Below are positions 1 to 8,778 of a stretch of DNA of 64,000 nucleotides, piece after piece. The position numbers were made by a program, and so were the translations under genes. The DNA is taken from the NCBI GenBank assembly GCA_030267325.1, contig JAJDJS010000001.1, positions 62,001 through 126,000 of the forward strand, given 5' to 3'. How positions within the stretch are numbered: position 1 is the stretch's first letter; the number at the start of each line of letters is the position of its first letter. The DNA is from Desulfosarcina sp. OttesenSCG-928-A07 (GTDB taxonomy: Bacteria > Desulfobacterota > Desulfobacteria > Desulfobacterales > Desulfosarcinaceae). Below the pieces are notes generated by a model, which saw nothing but the letters and a program-made list of their open reading frames with translations, was not told where the DNA came from and did no database searches.

Positions 1-2
1 AA

Positions 3-441
3 ATGGTGGGATACGCTTCGCATTCGTGCCATATGGTGGCACCGCATTGACACAACCTGTGGATTCATCCGAACCTTTTGTGTCACGAAGCTTCACCCAC
101 CCTACATCCATCTGAATTTATTAAAAAATCGTATGGTGGGATGCGCTTCGTATTCGTGCCATAGGGTGGTCCAAAATTTACATAACCTGTTGATTCAACT
201 GAAGATTTTGAGTCTCGAAGCTTCATCCACCCTACATCCATCTGAATTTATTAAAAAATCGTAGGGTGGGTGGAGCGAGGCGAGGCCGCCAGGCCGAGAT
301 TCGCGCATCCCACCAAAACGACAGAATTCCTTTTAAAAATGGTGGGATACGCTTTGCACTCATTTCATATGGACATATCATGTTTGCGCAACATGCAAAT
401 TCAACCGAACCTTTTGCGTCGCGAAGCTTCGCCCACCCTAC
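3..441. repeat. Tandem 130-bp palindromic repeat array
   Basis: Units begin at 3, 133, 263 and 339. The first two have a 130-bp period and a common right end (CATCCATCTGAATTTATT). Each unit starts with GGTGGGATACGCTTCG or similar and ends near CGAAGCTTCACCCACC, so the ends are imperfect inverted repeats and each unit could fold into a long hairpin. The third unit is rearranged and shortened; the fourth is about 103 bp. The array reaches the window edge and may continue upstream. It lies just downstream of the small exported-protein gene. It resembles REP- or MITE-type intergenic repeats; no coding sequence is evident. Confidence 0.8.
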
Positions 442-472
442 GATTTCTGAAATATTTACGAAAGATTATACG

Positions 473-811
473 TTATCTCACGGGCGTATCGCTCGATCCC
501 TTCATGGTAATATCAACCCGTGCATTGCCATTGTTGGGAATCGACCGCCTGCCGATGCTGTTGCCATTCACAAATACTTCCACGCTCTTGCCGCATGCAC
601 CGTCGCCAAGCTCCAGGTTATAATACCCATCTCTGGGATAGGCTGTGTTGCTGTTCCAGCTTGTGCTGACCCTGACCGTGCCGTCGACCTTGGAACCATC
701 GGTACGCGTGGCCGTGCCTTCAATCCCGCAGGCAAAGGAAATGCCCGGCAAAACCGCAAGACCCACAAAAAGAACAATACTGACAAAGACAAAACGAACG
801 GGGTGTTTCAT
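473..811 (-). CDS. Small exported hypothetical protein
   Basis: A 112-residue protein with a clear Sec signal peptide (KHPVRF, a hydrophobic core, cleavage near ISFA-C at about residue 27). The mature part is a compact beta-rich domain with GTATRTDGSKVDGTVRVS, a DGYYNLELGDG segment and a second Cys, recalling carboxypeptidase-regulatory-like or transthyretin-like folds. That family assignment is only an impression. The two Cys of the mature protein could form a disulfide. The start is supported by AAGGAG about 6 nt upstream of ATG. It is monocistronic, with the repeat array downstream. Function unknown; probably periplasmic. Confidence 0.75.
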   Translation of the reverse strand: MKHPVRFVFVSIVLFVGLAVLPGISFACGIEGTATRTDGSKVDGTVRVSTSWNSNTAYPRDGYYNLELGDGACGKSVEVFVNGNSIGRRSIPNNGNARVDITMKGSSDTPVR

Positions 812-944
812 GACGCTCTCCTTCTGTTTGGGTGTTATGAATGATCCACGGTTCCCGAAAGTTATGGACCACGGGAAGTCTGAATCGGTAAATCAATTGC
901 AACATTCAGGCGGCGGGACGACGATGCAAAAGGGCCGACGCACC

Positions 945-1072
945 ACAAAGCGTGGGCTTCGGCAAACCACACAGCAACAGCGCGTCTTTTAAAAAAGGCG
1001 CGCTATGTGACGGAGCTGAAGAGAGAGCAAAACTGATGCCGAGATATATCGGCCCATAATTCGGGTTGGATA
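945..1072 (+). ncRNA. Candidate structured RNA (GEMM-like?)
   Basis: Within the 520-bp gene-free gap 812-1332 a compact fold is visible on the plus strand. A CTTCGGC/GCTGAAG closing stem is followed by GGCAAACC, then a long hairpin (ACAGCGCG against CGCGCTATGT), then GACGGAGCT, a second hairpin (GCCGA/TCGGC) and CGGGTTG. The order GGCAAACC, hairpin, GACG..GC, hairpin, GGGTTG recalls the cyclic-di-GMP-I (GEMM) riboswitch, but the GACGCAAAGCC signature is degenerate. The next plus-strand gene starts about 260 bp later. A plain hairpin or a decayed riboswitch is equally possible. The rest of the gap shows nothing convincing. Confidence 0.3.
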
Positions 1073-1332
1073 GAACGTTGGCATCCGGCTTTTACCCCGT
1101 TCCTGTACACTTCTCTTTTCTTGAAATAGTATACGCTGACAAGAAAAACAGAGTCTGACTGCAAAGTTTAAAATATGATGGATTCGCTGTGGGTAGCCCA
1201 ATGTTGGGTCGATGTCAAGGCGGACACAATCCGTGGATGAAACGCCTCCATGCCCCTTATTGAGGATTGCGCGAGATTGCCTTTGGGGCGGGATTCTGCC
1301 ATATTTTCCCCAAAAACAGGAAAGGATAATTT

Positions 1333-2112
1333 ATGAGATCGGCTGCATGGCTGTTTTGTGGGTTAGGTATGACGTTTACGCCCGCCGGTGCTTTCGCGGC
1401 GGGAAACCGTTTTCTGCCGTTGCAGGGGGCCGTTAATGTCAGGGATCTGGGCGGGTATCGGGCTGTTGGCAAAAAAACCGTGAAATGGGGAACGGTGTAT
1501 CGCGCCGGTGACCTCAACCAGCTCACACCCAAGGATGTGGCCTGGCTGGAAAGCCTGGGCACCCCCCGGACGGTTGTGGATTTTCGTTCTCAACAGGAAA
1601 AGGCGATGGCGCCCCATCGGCTTCCGAAAACCGTACAAAAAATCGTGGAACCAATGATTGATCCGGGGGATATTCTGAGCTTTAAAAATTTTGACGGCCA
1701 TTCATCCGATGACGTAATGGTGGAGCTCAACCGCGTTCTGGTCCATTCCGCCCAACCCCAATACCGGATTTTGGTCAATACCTTGGCCAATCCCGACAAT
1801 CTTCCCCTGCTGTTCAACTGCTCGGCGGGAAAGGACCGCACCGGTCTGGGCGCGGTTTTTTTTCTGGCTGCCCTTGGGGTGGACCGGGAAACCATTGTCC
1901 AGGATTATCTGCTGTCTGCTGACGCGGTAAAGGACCGGTATGCCGCAGAAGTCGCGGAAAAACCGGAAACCGCGCCCCTTTATACGGTCCGGCGGGAGTA
2001 TCTTGAAGCTGCATTTGATGAAATCGATACCCGATACCACGGAATGGAGGCCTACCTGACCCGGCAACTGGGGGTTGATCTTGAACAGATGCGAACGCTT
2101 TATACCGAGTGA
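1333..2112 (+). CDS. Exported tyrosine-protein phosphatase
   Basis: A 259-residue protein with an N-terminal signal peptide (cleavage near FAAG, residues 21-24), so probably periplasmic. It belongs to the Y_phosphatase3 (dual-specificity-like) family: an NVRDLGGY motif at residues 35-42, a general-acid region around VVDFRS, and the P-loop NCSAGKDRTG with nucleophile C163 and R169. The usual His before the catalytic Cys is replaced by Asn. The family dephosphorylates phosphotyrosine and sometimes phosphoinositides. AGGAAAGGA lies 6 nt upstream of ATG. The GNAT gene follows 64 bp later on the same strand. The substrate cannot be told from sequence. Confidence 0.85.
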   Translation: MRSAAWLFCGLGMTFTPAGAFAAGNRFLPLQGAVNVRDLGGYRAVGKKTVKWGTVYRAGDLNQLTPKDVAWLESLGTPRTVVDFRSQQEKAMAPHRLPKTVQKIVEPMIDPGDILSFKNFDGHSSDDVMVELNRVLVHSAQPQYRILVNTLANPDNLPLLFNCSAGKDRTGLGAVFFLAALGVDRETIVQDYLLSADAVKDRYAAEVAEKPETAPLYTVRREYLEAAFDEIDTRYHGMEAYLTRQLGVDLEQMRTLYTE

Positions 2113-2176
2113 TGGGGCTGTTTTGTTGCGGCCGCATCAATCAGAAAAATGAACCTGTTTGAGGGAGAAGGCACAC

Positions 2177-2707
2177 ATGCCCCCAGATATTCCGGTTACC
2201 ATTGTCACCAGCTATCTTCCCGGCGCAATCGGGCGCATTGCCGAACTGCACGGCACCTATTATGCCGCCCACTGGAATTTCGGGGCTTTTTTTGAAGCCA
2301 AAGTGGCCACAGAGTTTTCAGCATTTATCCGGGATTACCAACCGGACCGGGATGGGCTGTGGCTGACCGTGGCAGGGGGCCGAGTGGAAGGGGGAATTGT
2401 CATTGACGGGGCCCGTGCAGCGGACGAGGGGGCTCACCTGCGGTGGTTCATTGCTTCAGACCCGCTTCGCGGAAAGGGAACCGGAAAACAGCTTTTGCAA
2501 AAGGCCATGAAGTTTTGCCAGGAAAAAGGGTTTCCCTCGGTTTACCTGTGGACATTTGAAGGCCTCCACGCGGCCCGGCATCTGTACGAAAGTGTGGGTT
2601 TTGAAATGACCTGTCAAAGGCGGGGTGTCCAGTGGGGAACGTGTGTGAACGAGCAGCGGTTTGAGTGGCGGCCTCAGTTCAAAGAATCCGGCCTGATCCG
2701 GGAGTAG
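2177..2707 (+). CDS. GNAT-family N-acetyltransferase
   Basis: A 176-residue single-domain GNAT enzyme that would transfer an acetyl group from acetyl-CoA to an unknown amine. The acetyl-CoA loop is seen as DPLRGKGTGKQLL (motif A, R/Q-x-x-G-x-G/A), followed by YLWTFEGLHAARHLYESVGFE, a typical motif B. ATG at 2177 is chosen over the in-frame TTG at 2159 because GAGGGAGAAG sits 6 nt before it. The 3' end overlaps the convergent tsaD by 34 bp. The fold assignment is firm; the substrate is unknown. Confidence 0.85.
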   Translation: MPPDIPVTIVTSYLPGAIGRIAELHGTYYAAHWNFGAFFEAKVATEFSAFIRDYQPDRDGLWLTVAGGRVEGGIVIDGARAADEGAHLRWFIASDPLRGKGTGKQLLQKAMKFCQEKGFPSVYLWTFEGLHAARHLYESVGFEMTCQRRGVQWGTCVNEQRFEWRPQFKESGLIRE

Positions 2708-3684
2708 ACATCTGCATCAAGATCTGATTGCTGGCCGGCAATGAGCCGGTGATATCCCACTGCCGCGATCATGGCGGCATTATCCCCGCACAAATCAATG
2801 GCCGGAATATGAACGACAAGGCCTAGCTGTTCTGCTTCTTGGGCCACGGCCCGGCGCAGTCCCTGATTGGCCGCCACACCCCCCACCACAGCCAGATGCT
2901 TGCAGCCGGTGGAAAGGGCTGCATGGATGATTTTATGAACCAGCACATCCACCACAGCAGCCTGAAACCCGGCGGCAATGTCTTTTTTGTCATCATCCGA
3001 CGGCAAGGGGTGGATCTGAAGATGGCGCATCACTGCGGATTTGATGCCGCTGAAGGAAAAATCGAACTTGTCCTTATCCAGAAACGGACGGGGAAAAGAA
3101 ATTTTTTTCGGATTTCCGCAAAGCGCCATCTGGTCAATGATCACGCCGCCCGGATATCCCAAGCCCAGCATTTTTGCCACCTTGTCATAGGCTTCGCCCG
3201 CCGCATCATCCCGTGTCTGCCCCATCAGGGTAATGTCCAGGGGACCTTTCACATGGTAGATGCTGGTGTGGCCGCCGGAGACCAGGAGGGCTGCAAAAGG
3301 AAAAGGCGGCGGGTTGTCTCCGAGGAAAACAGAGTGAAGATGGCCTTCCAGATGATCCACGCCGACCCATGGAATGCCGTGGCCCAGGGCAAATCCCTTG
3401 GCAAATGAAAACCCCACCAGAAGGGAGCCGATGAGCCCGGGGCCTTGGGTGACGGCCACGCCATGGATATTTTCAGGCGAAATTCCCGCATTCGTGATGG
3501 CTTCCTGAACCACTGGTACAATGGCTTCCATGTGTTTTCGGGAAGCCAGTTCCGGAACCACGCCGCCGTAAGGATGGTGAACCGCCACCTGGGAGGCCAC
3601 CACCGTGGACCGTACATCCTTTCCGTCACACACAACGGCGGCGGCGGTTTCATCGCAGGAAGACTCAATACCCAGAATGATCAT
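2674..3684 (-). CDS. tsaD: tRNA N6-threonylcarbamoyladenosine synthase subunit TsaD
   Basis: TsaD transfers the threonylcarbamoyl group from TC-AMP to A37 of ANN-decoding tRNAs, working in the cytoplasm with TsaB and TsaE. The 336-residue length is normal. ASKHA/ATPase motifs are intact: GIESSCDETAAAV at the N terminus, the metal-binding HLEGH around residues 110-115, SGGHTSI, and GGVAANQGLR with a C-terminal GDNAAMIA. The start is supported by AAGGAAAC 4 nt upstream. Its 3' end overlaps the convergent GNAT gene. No tsaB or tsaE is nearby. Confidence 0.97.
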   Translation of the reverse strand: MIILGIESSCDETAAAVVCDGKDVRSTVVASQVAVHHPYGGVVPELASRKHMEAIVPVVQEAITNAGISPENIHGVAVTQGPGLIGSLLVGFSFAKGFALGHGIPWVGVDHLEGHLHSVFLGDNPPPFPFAALLVSGGHTSIYHVKGPLDITLMGQTRDDAAGEAYDKVAKMLGLGYPGGVIIDQMALCGNPKKISFPRPFLDKDKFDFSFSGIKSAVMRHLQIHPLPSDDDKKDIAAGFQAAVVDVLVHKIIHAALSTGCKHLAVVGGVAANQGLRRAVAQEAEQLGLVVHIPAIDLCGDNAAMIAAVGYHRLIAGQQSDLDADVYSRIRPDSLN

Positions 3685-3931
3685 CTGTTTCCTTAAATAA
3701 AAAATGAGGCTGTGGGGCCGGCGGGTTGCGGCGCCTGGCTGAGCATGATGAAGGATTCAGCGTTTCGATGGGGGCCTGTTTTTGACGACTGTCCCGGGTC
3801 GCCGGATGCCTGTGGTTCAGGATTTGCAGACTGGATGACGTTTCTGTCCCTTGGCGATCCATTGGAGAACATTTCTGGCAAATTCGATGAGTTTTTTCAG
3901 CATCAGGACAGTCGGCGGTAACGATGGCGCT

Positions 3932-4978
3932 TTAAATGAAGTTCACACGGGAAGTGGTGCTTTTCCGAAGCTGGGTGACTTCGCCGATCACCCATGCCTT
4001 TTCGCCGGTGCCGGAAAGCCGGTTGAGCACATCCTGAGTATTTTCTTCCGGCACCACGGCCACCAGACCAATGCCGTTGTTAAATGTCCGCATCATTTCC
4101 GTTTCATCCACATTGCCGGCAGTCTGAAGAAAGGAAAAAATCGGCGGTTTTTCCCAGGATCCCCGCCGGATGACAATGCCGCAGACCTGGGGGATGATCC
4201 GGACAATATTGTTCATGATGCCGCCGCCGGTAATGTGGGCCAGTCCCTGAATGGGAAGATGCCGGACCAGATGCTGGATGGTATCGGCATAAATCCGGGT
4301 GGGCGTGATGAGTTCTTCTCCCAGAAGCTTTCCCAGTTCCGGAACATGACTGTCCACAGTCAGTCCCAGAACATCAAAACAGATCTTGCGAACCAGGGAA
4401 AACCCATTGCTGTGCAGCCCGCTGGAGGCAATGCCGATGAGCTGGTTTCCCGGACGAATCTCCGAGCCGTCGACAATTTTGGCATTATCCACAATGCCCA
4501 CGGCAAAACCGGCCAGATCATATTCGTTATCTTTATAAAATCCCGGCATCTCAGCGGTTTCACCCCCGATCAGGGCGCATTCCGCCTGAATGCAGCCGTC
4601 ACTGATGCCTTTGATGATCTGGGTAATGGTTGTTTCTTTCAGTTTTCCGGTGGCAAGATAGTCCAGAAAAAAAAGAGGTTTTGCGCCTTGCACAACAATA
4701 TCGTTCACGCACATGGCCACAAGGTCGATACCAACGGTATCATGGCGATCCATGAGAAAGGCAATTTTGAGCTTGGTGCCCACGCCGTCCGTGGAGCTGA
4801 CCAGTACCGGGCTTTCCATGTGGGCGGTGTTAAGTGAAAACAGACCGCCGAACCCGCCGATTTCACCCATCACCCCGCTCCTGCGGGTTTTTTTGGCCAG
4901 CTGTTTAATGGTCTCCACGAGGCTGTCCGCCTTGTCAATATCGACTCCAGCGTCCGCATAAGTGAGGGATTGTGTCAT
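3932..4978 (-). CDS. purM: Phosphoribosylformylglycinamidine cyclo-ligase
   Basis: PurM (AIR synthetase) closes the imidazole ring of formylglycinamidine ribonucleotide with ATP in purine synthesis. The 348 residues cover both AIRS domains: the N terminus has YADAGVDIDKAD and GGFGGLF, then VSSTDGVGTKLKIA (nucleotide/metal loop), GGETAEMPGFY and SSGLHSNGFSLVRK. AGGAG lies 9 nt before ATG. The gene stands alone, with a 247-bp gap to tsaD that shows no gene. Assignment is firm. Confidence 0.97.
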   Translation of the reverse strand: MTQSLTYADAGVDIDKADSLVETIKQLAKKTRRSGVMGEIGGFGGLFSLNTAHMESPVLVSSTDGVGTKLKIAFLMDRHDTVGIDLVAMCVNDIVVQGAKPLFFLDYLATGKLKETTITQIIKGISDGCIQAECALIGGETAEMPGFYKDNEYDLAGFAVGIVDNAKIVDGSEIRPGNQLIGIASSGLHSNGFSLVRKICFDVLGLTVDSHVPELGKLLGEELITPTRIYADTIQHLVRHLPIQGLAHITGGGIMNNIVRIIPQVCGIVIRRGSWEKPPIFSFLQTAGNVDETEMMRTFNNGIGLVAVVPEENTQDVLNRLSGTGEKAWVIGEVTQLRKSTTSRVNFI

Positions 4979-5271
4979 GGATCAAAACTCCTAAACGGTT
5001 GTCCGGATAGCTCGTAAATAGTGCAGAATTAAACTGATTCCGGCTAAAAGTCAAATTCATTTCCAAAAGCAGGTTTGTATCAAAAAAACGAAACAGCGAG
5101 ACAGTTCAGGATGAAAACGACGTTTTCCGGACGCCTTTCCACTGGACGCCAGAACCCAAGATCCAGAACCCAGGATATGGGTGAAACATCCGCCGGGGAT
5201 GGTGCAGTCCCCAAAACCGTGTTGCGGGCAGACTGACATTCGATGCTCCCGCAAGAAACCGGAAGCGCAGT

Positions 5272-5305
5272 AAAAAGGCCCGATTATCATTCAGATAACC
5301 GGGCC
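5272..5305 (-). terminator. Rho-independent terminator after tRNA-Arg
   Basis: On the minus strand a 12-bp stem (GGCCCGGTTATC paired with GATAATCGGGCC, one G-T wobble) with a 5-nt loop is followed directly by TTTTT. It lies about 27 bp beyond the tRNA 3' end, so it ends the tRNA transcript. Confidence 0.9.
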
Positions 5306-5331
5306 CGATGGGGCAACGTTGATACAGCAGG

Positions 5332-5407
5332 TGGCGCGCCCGGCAAGGATCGAACTTGCGACTCCCAGCTCCGGAGGCTGGTGCTCTATCCACTGAGCTA
5401 CGGGCGC
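5332..5407 (-). tRNA. tRNA-Arg (anticodon CCG)
   Basis: A 76-nt cloverleaf read on the minus strand. The acceptor stem GCGCCCG pairs with CGGGCGC; the D arm has GCTCAGTGGATAGAGC; the anticodon stem CCAGC/GCTGG encloses the loop CTCCGGA, giving anticodon CCG; the T arm is GCAAG-TTCGATC-CTTGC. The CCA end is encoded. It reads the arginine codon CGG. No integrase or att-like duplication was noticed beside it. Confidence 0.97.
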
Positions 5408-5478
5408 TTTTTTTAAAAAAGCAAAATTAGAGGATTGGGGCCTTCAAGTCAAGGCTGTTTTTAGGGAAACAGGAAATT

Positions 5479-6774
5479 TCAGATGGGATAAAGACAGTCC
5501 CCTGTTTTTTCCAGTTCAGCCTTGGCTTCTCCCACCACATACAGTGACCCAGCCACGCAGATCACGTCTTCCGGACCGGATGTGGCCATGGCATGGCGCA
5601 CCGCCTCGCCCACATCCTCAATCCGTTCAATGCGGGAAACAACGGATTTGGCCACGGTTTCCAGAGTCTCGACCGGCAGTGAGCGGTCGATTTTGGCCTT
5701 TGTGATAATGAGCCGCTCACAGGGCCCCAGCATTTCCTTTAAAATCGCCGCATAGGGTTTGTCGTCCAGAATACCGGCCACCAGCGTGATGTGCCGCCCG
5801 GCCAGGTCATCATTTAAAAACCGTCCCAGCCGCTTGGCGGCCATGAGGTTGTGGGCGCCGTCCAGAATGACCAGGGGCTTTTCGCACACCACTTCAAGTC
5901 TGCCGGGCCAATGGTTCTGGGCCAGTCCGTATTGAAGATGGTCTTTGAGCAGATTGGAATTTTGCCGCATGATGAGTTCACCGGCTGCCATCACCAGGGC
6001 GGCATTGTCCACCTGGTGATGGCCCATGAGACCGGGTTCAAGTCCGTTCCAGGTATGATCCATGCCCTTGTAGGAAAAACGGCCGTTCTTCAGGCGGCGG
6101 ACCCTGAAATCCCGCCCCATCAGATAAAGGGGCGCATTCTTTTCGGTTGCCACGGTTTCGATGACCGATCGGGCGGATTTTTGCGTCACGCCCGTCACCA
6201 CCGGAACCCCGGGCTTGATAATGCCGGCTTTTTCTCCGGTAATGGCTGCAATGGTATTTCCCAGATAGGTTTTATGCTCAAGGGAAATATTGGTGATCAG
6301 GCTCACCGCCGGCGTGACCACATTGGTGGCATCCATCCGGCCGCCCATACCGGTCTCGATAATGGCCCAGTCCACCTGGTGCCGGCCAAAGGTATAAAAC
6401 GCCATGGCCGTGGAAAACTCAAAAAAAGTGGGTTCCCGGTCACCTGCGGGAACAGACCGGACCGCTTCCCAGGCCTCAACCACCGCTTCGTCGGAAATCG
6501 GTGTGCCGTCCACATTGATTCTTTCATTAAAGCGGATCAAATGGGGAGAGGTGTAAAGCCCCACCCGGTATCCAGCTTTCCGCAAAATGGTGGCAAGCGC
6601 CGATGCTACTGATCCTTTGCCGTTGGTCCCGGCAATATGAATGGATGAAAATGTGTGATGGGGGTTTCCAATGCCCTCCAGAATCCTGCGGGTTGTGGAC
6701 AGCCCCAGAACAATACCGAATCGTCGCATGCGGTACATGGCGTCCAGGCATTCGGTATAAGCATAGGAAGACAT
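5479..6774 (-). CDS. folC: Folylpolyglutamate / dihydrofolate synthase
   Basis: FolC adds glutamate to dihydropteroate and to reduced folates using ATP. The 431-residue length fits the bifunctional family. Seen: the P-loop AGTNGKGSVAS near residue 50, TSPHLIRFNERI, the FEFSTAMAF region, TGMGGRMDATN, SLITNISLEH and the C-terminal LDGAHNLMAA (the second ATP-binding domain). GAGGAG precedes the ATG by about 9 nt. It lies downstream of rpsU in the same direction, but a terminator separates them. Whether both activities are present cannot be settled from sequence. Confidence 0.95.
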   Translation of the reverse strand: MSSYAYTECLDAMYRMRRFGIVLGLSTTRRILEGIGNPHHTFSSIHIAGTNGKGSVASALATILRKAGYRVGLYTSPHLIRFNERINVDGTPISDEAVVEAWEAVRSVPAGDREPTFFEFSTAMAFYTFGRHQVDWAIIETGMGGRMDATNVVTPAVSLITNISLEHKTYLGNTIAAITGEKAGIIKPGVPVVTGVTQKSARSVIETVATEKNAPLYLMGRDFRVRRLKNGRFSYKGMDHTWNGLEPGLMGHHQVDNAALVMAAGELIMRQNSNLLKDHLQYGLAQNHWPGRLEVVCEKPLVILDGAHNLMAAKRLGRFLNDDLAGRHITLVAGILDDKPYAAILKEMLGPCERLIITKAKIDRSLPVETLETVAKSVVSRIERIEDVGEAVRHAMATSGPEDVICVAGSLYVVGEAKAELEKTGDCLYPI

Positions 6775-6794
6775 AATGGGAACTCCTCAAAATG

Positions 6795-6826
6795 AAAACC
6801 CGGCGAAGAAAACGCTCCGCCGGGTT
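6795..6826 (-). terminator. Rho-independent terminator after rpsU
   Basis: On the minus strand AACCCGGCG and CGCCGGGTT form a GC-rich stem followed by TTTCATTTT, 25 bp beyond the rpsU stop. The T run is interrupted but the placement is right for ending the rpsU message. Confidence 0.75.
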
Positions 6827-6850
6827 GTATGGGACTGTAAACAGGGGGGG

Positions 6851-7057
6851 TTAGCGGTATCTCCGGCTTCTGGAAGCGGCGATCCGCTGTCTTCGAAGCG
6901 CTTCACGTTCTTTGCGACGGCGATACTCGCTGGGTTTTTCATAATTCTTTTTCAGCTTCAGCCGTTTGAACAGGCCATCGTTCTGAATTTTTTTCTTCAG
7001 AATGCGCATGGCTTTTTCAAGATCATTATCAAAGACTTTGACTTCAATCGCTTTCAA
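6851..7057 (-). CDS. rpsU: 30S ribosomal protein S21
   Basis: A 68-residue, strongly basic protein that binds 16S rRNA near the anti-Shine-Dalgarno region of the 30S subunit. The N terminus KAIEVKVFDNDLEKAMR and the body (LKLKKNYEKPSEYRRRKERE, Arg-rich tail) are typical of S21. The initiation codon is TTG at 7055-7057, since no in-frame ATG or GTG gives the conserved N terminus; the sequence before it is G-rich (GGGGGTTGGTGGG). The rare start codon may keep synthesis low. It has its own terminator. Confidence 0.95.
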   Translation of the reverse strand: MKAIEVKVFDNDLEKAMRILKKKIQNDGLFKRLKLKKNYEKPSEYRRRKEREALRRQRIAASRSRRYR

Positions 7058-7265
7058 ATCCCACCAACCCCCTTTTTTCCCGTCAGGTCAAACCGGCCAA
7101 GACCTGGGCAGCCAATTCGCCATTGTGGTTATTTTTCAGAATCTGGCCTTATACTAAACAAAATTTTGAATTTCAATAGATACTCCCATTTTTTTTCGAT
7201 ATTTTCATCCGCCTCCCGATAGCCGAACGCATACCGGATTGCAGGGCGCCCTGATGCCCATCAAA

Positions 7266-8330
7266 TCACCGGCAGGCGGTTTCAACAGCTGCATCGGAAA
7301 ATGACCGGATTTCCCATAAGGCCCGGGTCGATGCATCCATCAGTTCCATGGCAAGGGCTGCACCGGTTCCTTCGCCCAAGCGAAACTGAAGATCCAGGAG
7401 CGGCTCAATTCCAAGCCAGTCGTGCATAAAGGCATGGCCCACTTCAACGCTGCGATGGCTGGCAAACAGATAGGGTTTGGCTGCCGGTGCCAACGCACAG
7501 GCAATGAGCGCGCCGGCAGTGGCGATCAGACCGTCGCACACCACCGGAATGCCGGCCATGGCAGCGCCCAATACCAGTCCGGCCAGACCGCCGATTTCAA
7601 ACCCGCCCACCTTGGACAACACCCCAATGGGATCTTTGGGGTCAGGGCGGTGAAGGGAAAGGGCGTTTTCAATGACCCGGATTTTGTTGGCAAGGGCCTT
7701 GTCATCCAGACCGGTTCCGCGTCCGGTGACGCGCTGAACCGGAAGACCGGAAAAAACAGCAATAATGGCGGATGAGGGTGTTGTGTTGCCAATGCCCATA
7801 TCCCCGGTTCCCAGAATATCCACCGGCCCCTCGGAAACCAGTTCATCCACGATCTCGATGCCTGCCATAATGCTTTGCTCAGCCTGATCCCGTGACATGG
7901 CCGGCATCCGGCAAAAATTGGCAGTGCCTTTGGCCACTTTTTTGTGAAACATGGGAAGGGCCGGATCAAAGTCAAAATTTACGCCCAGATCCGCGACTTT
8001 GACACTGGCACCGGCATGCCGGGCCAGCACATTGATGGAGGCGCCGCCCTCAACAATATTCATTACCATCTGGGGGGTGACGGCCTGGGGATACAGACTG
8101 ACCCCTTCTTCCACAACCCCATGATCCCCCGCGCAGGTGATAATGACCTTGTGGTTGAGCCGGACATCAAGGGTCCCGGCAATAGCGGCCAGGCGGGCGG
8201 AAACGGTTTCCAGAAGTCCCAAACTGCCTGCGGGACGGGCCTGGGCGGCAAGGCGCTGGCAGGCCTGGGTGTACAGGTCGGCACTGGGCGGCAAAATAGC
8301 GGCAATGCGATTTTCAATTTCTTTTTTCAT
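7266..8330 (-). CDS. cobT: Nicotinate-nucleotide:DMB phosphoribosyltransferase CobT
   Basis: CobT makes alpha-ribazole phosphate from nicotinate mononucleotide and a lower-ligand base such as dimethylbenzimidazole, for nucleotide-loop assembly of cobalamin. It has 354 residues from the ATG at 8330, which has GGAAAGG 6 nt upstream; the ORF is open for 12 more codons but that extension lacks a ribosome site. Seen: CAGDHGVVEEGVS, GDMGIGNTTPSSAI, GRGTGLDD and the C-terminal LGEGTGAAL with the catalytic Glu. A cobalamin riboswitch lies 140 bp upstream on the same strand, so B12 should repress it. No other cob gene is adjacent. Confidence 0.97.
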   Translation of the reverse strand: MKKEIENRIAAILPPSADLYTQACQRLAAQARPAGSLGLLETVSARLAAIAGTLDVRLNHKVIITCAGDHGVVEEGVSLYPQAVTPQMVMNIVEGGASINVLARHAGASVKVADLGVNFDFDPALPMFHKKVAKGTANFCRMPAMSRDQAEQSIMAGIEIVDELVSEGPVDILGTGDMGIGNTTPSSAIIAVFSGLPVQRVTGRGTGLDDKALANKIRVIENALSLHRPDPKDPIGVLSKVGGFEIGGLAGLVLGAAMAGIPVVCDGLIATAGALIACALAPAAKPYLFASHRSVEVGHAFMHDWLGIEPLLDLQFRLGEGTGAALAMELMDASTRALWEIRSFSDAAVETACR

Positions 8331-8470
8331 GGGTACCTTTCCAAAAAATTCCGGTCCTGCGGGCATTTTTCAGGAGCCTGAACCCTTTTTCCGGTTTTCC
8401 ATACAAAAATACCCCGGACCGAAAAGCGTTTCAGTCTGGGGTGCGCCACCACCACCGGACATATCTTGGT

Positions 8471-8680
8471 AAACGGCAGGTCTTCTGACTTGGCGGATCC
8501 ATCAAAAATGACGGATTGTTGCCCCTTCCCATATCGTTTCGTCAGATCATGGACGATACAGTGGTTTCGGCAACACCATACCCGAGTTCATCGGGCCCGC
8601 TCACAGCGCCGGGCGCGTTCCGGCTTTTTACCGGATTCCCTATTCTCCTCCTTTTAAATCCAAGGAGGCACCGCTTACCT
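8471..8680 (-). promoter_or_regulatory. Cobalamin riboswitch upstream of cobT
   Basis: Read on the minus strand: a GGTGCC start, GGGAATCCGGTAAAAAGCCG, an AACCACTG segment near the B12-binding core, and the diagnostic 3' block AAGTCAGAAGACCTGCCGTT at 8471-8490. This order is the class-I cobalamin riboswitch. It lies in the leader of cobT, so cobalamin should turn off cobT expression. It also occupies the gap between divergent cobT and ispH. Confidence 0.95.
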
Positions 8681-8778
8681 ATCTTCAAATTGGCATGAGC
8701 TATAAACGATGGTGCCATCAGCGTCAATGGGTTTAAATCATGTCGTCAACAGACTGAAAGGATGGTATACGGCTGTCC

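Noticed and set aside
1-441. A CRISPR array
   Set aside because: The units are long (130 bp), nearly identical throughout and have no unique spacers of uniform length.
266-844. A plus-strand open frame spanning the repeat array and the small exported-protein gene
   Set aside because: It runs through palindromic repeats and opposite a gene with a signal peptide and ribosome site.
989-1201. A 70-codon minus-strand open frame in the gap before the phosphatase gene
   Set aside because: No ribosome site, no domain, and it crosses the structured region.
3851-4837. A 328-codon open frame antisense to purM
   Set aside because: It lies opposite purM and has no supporting motif.
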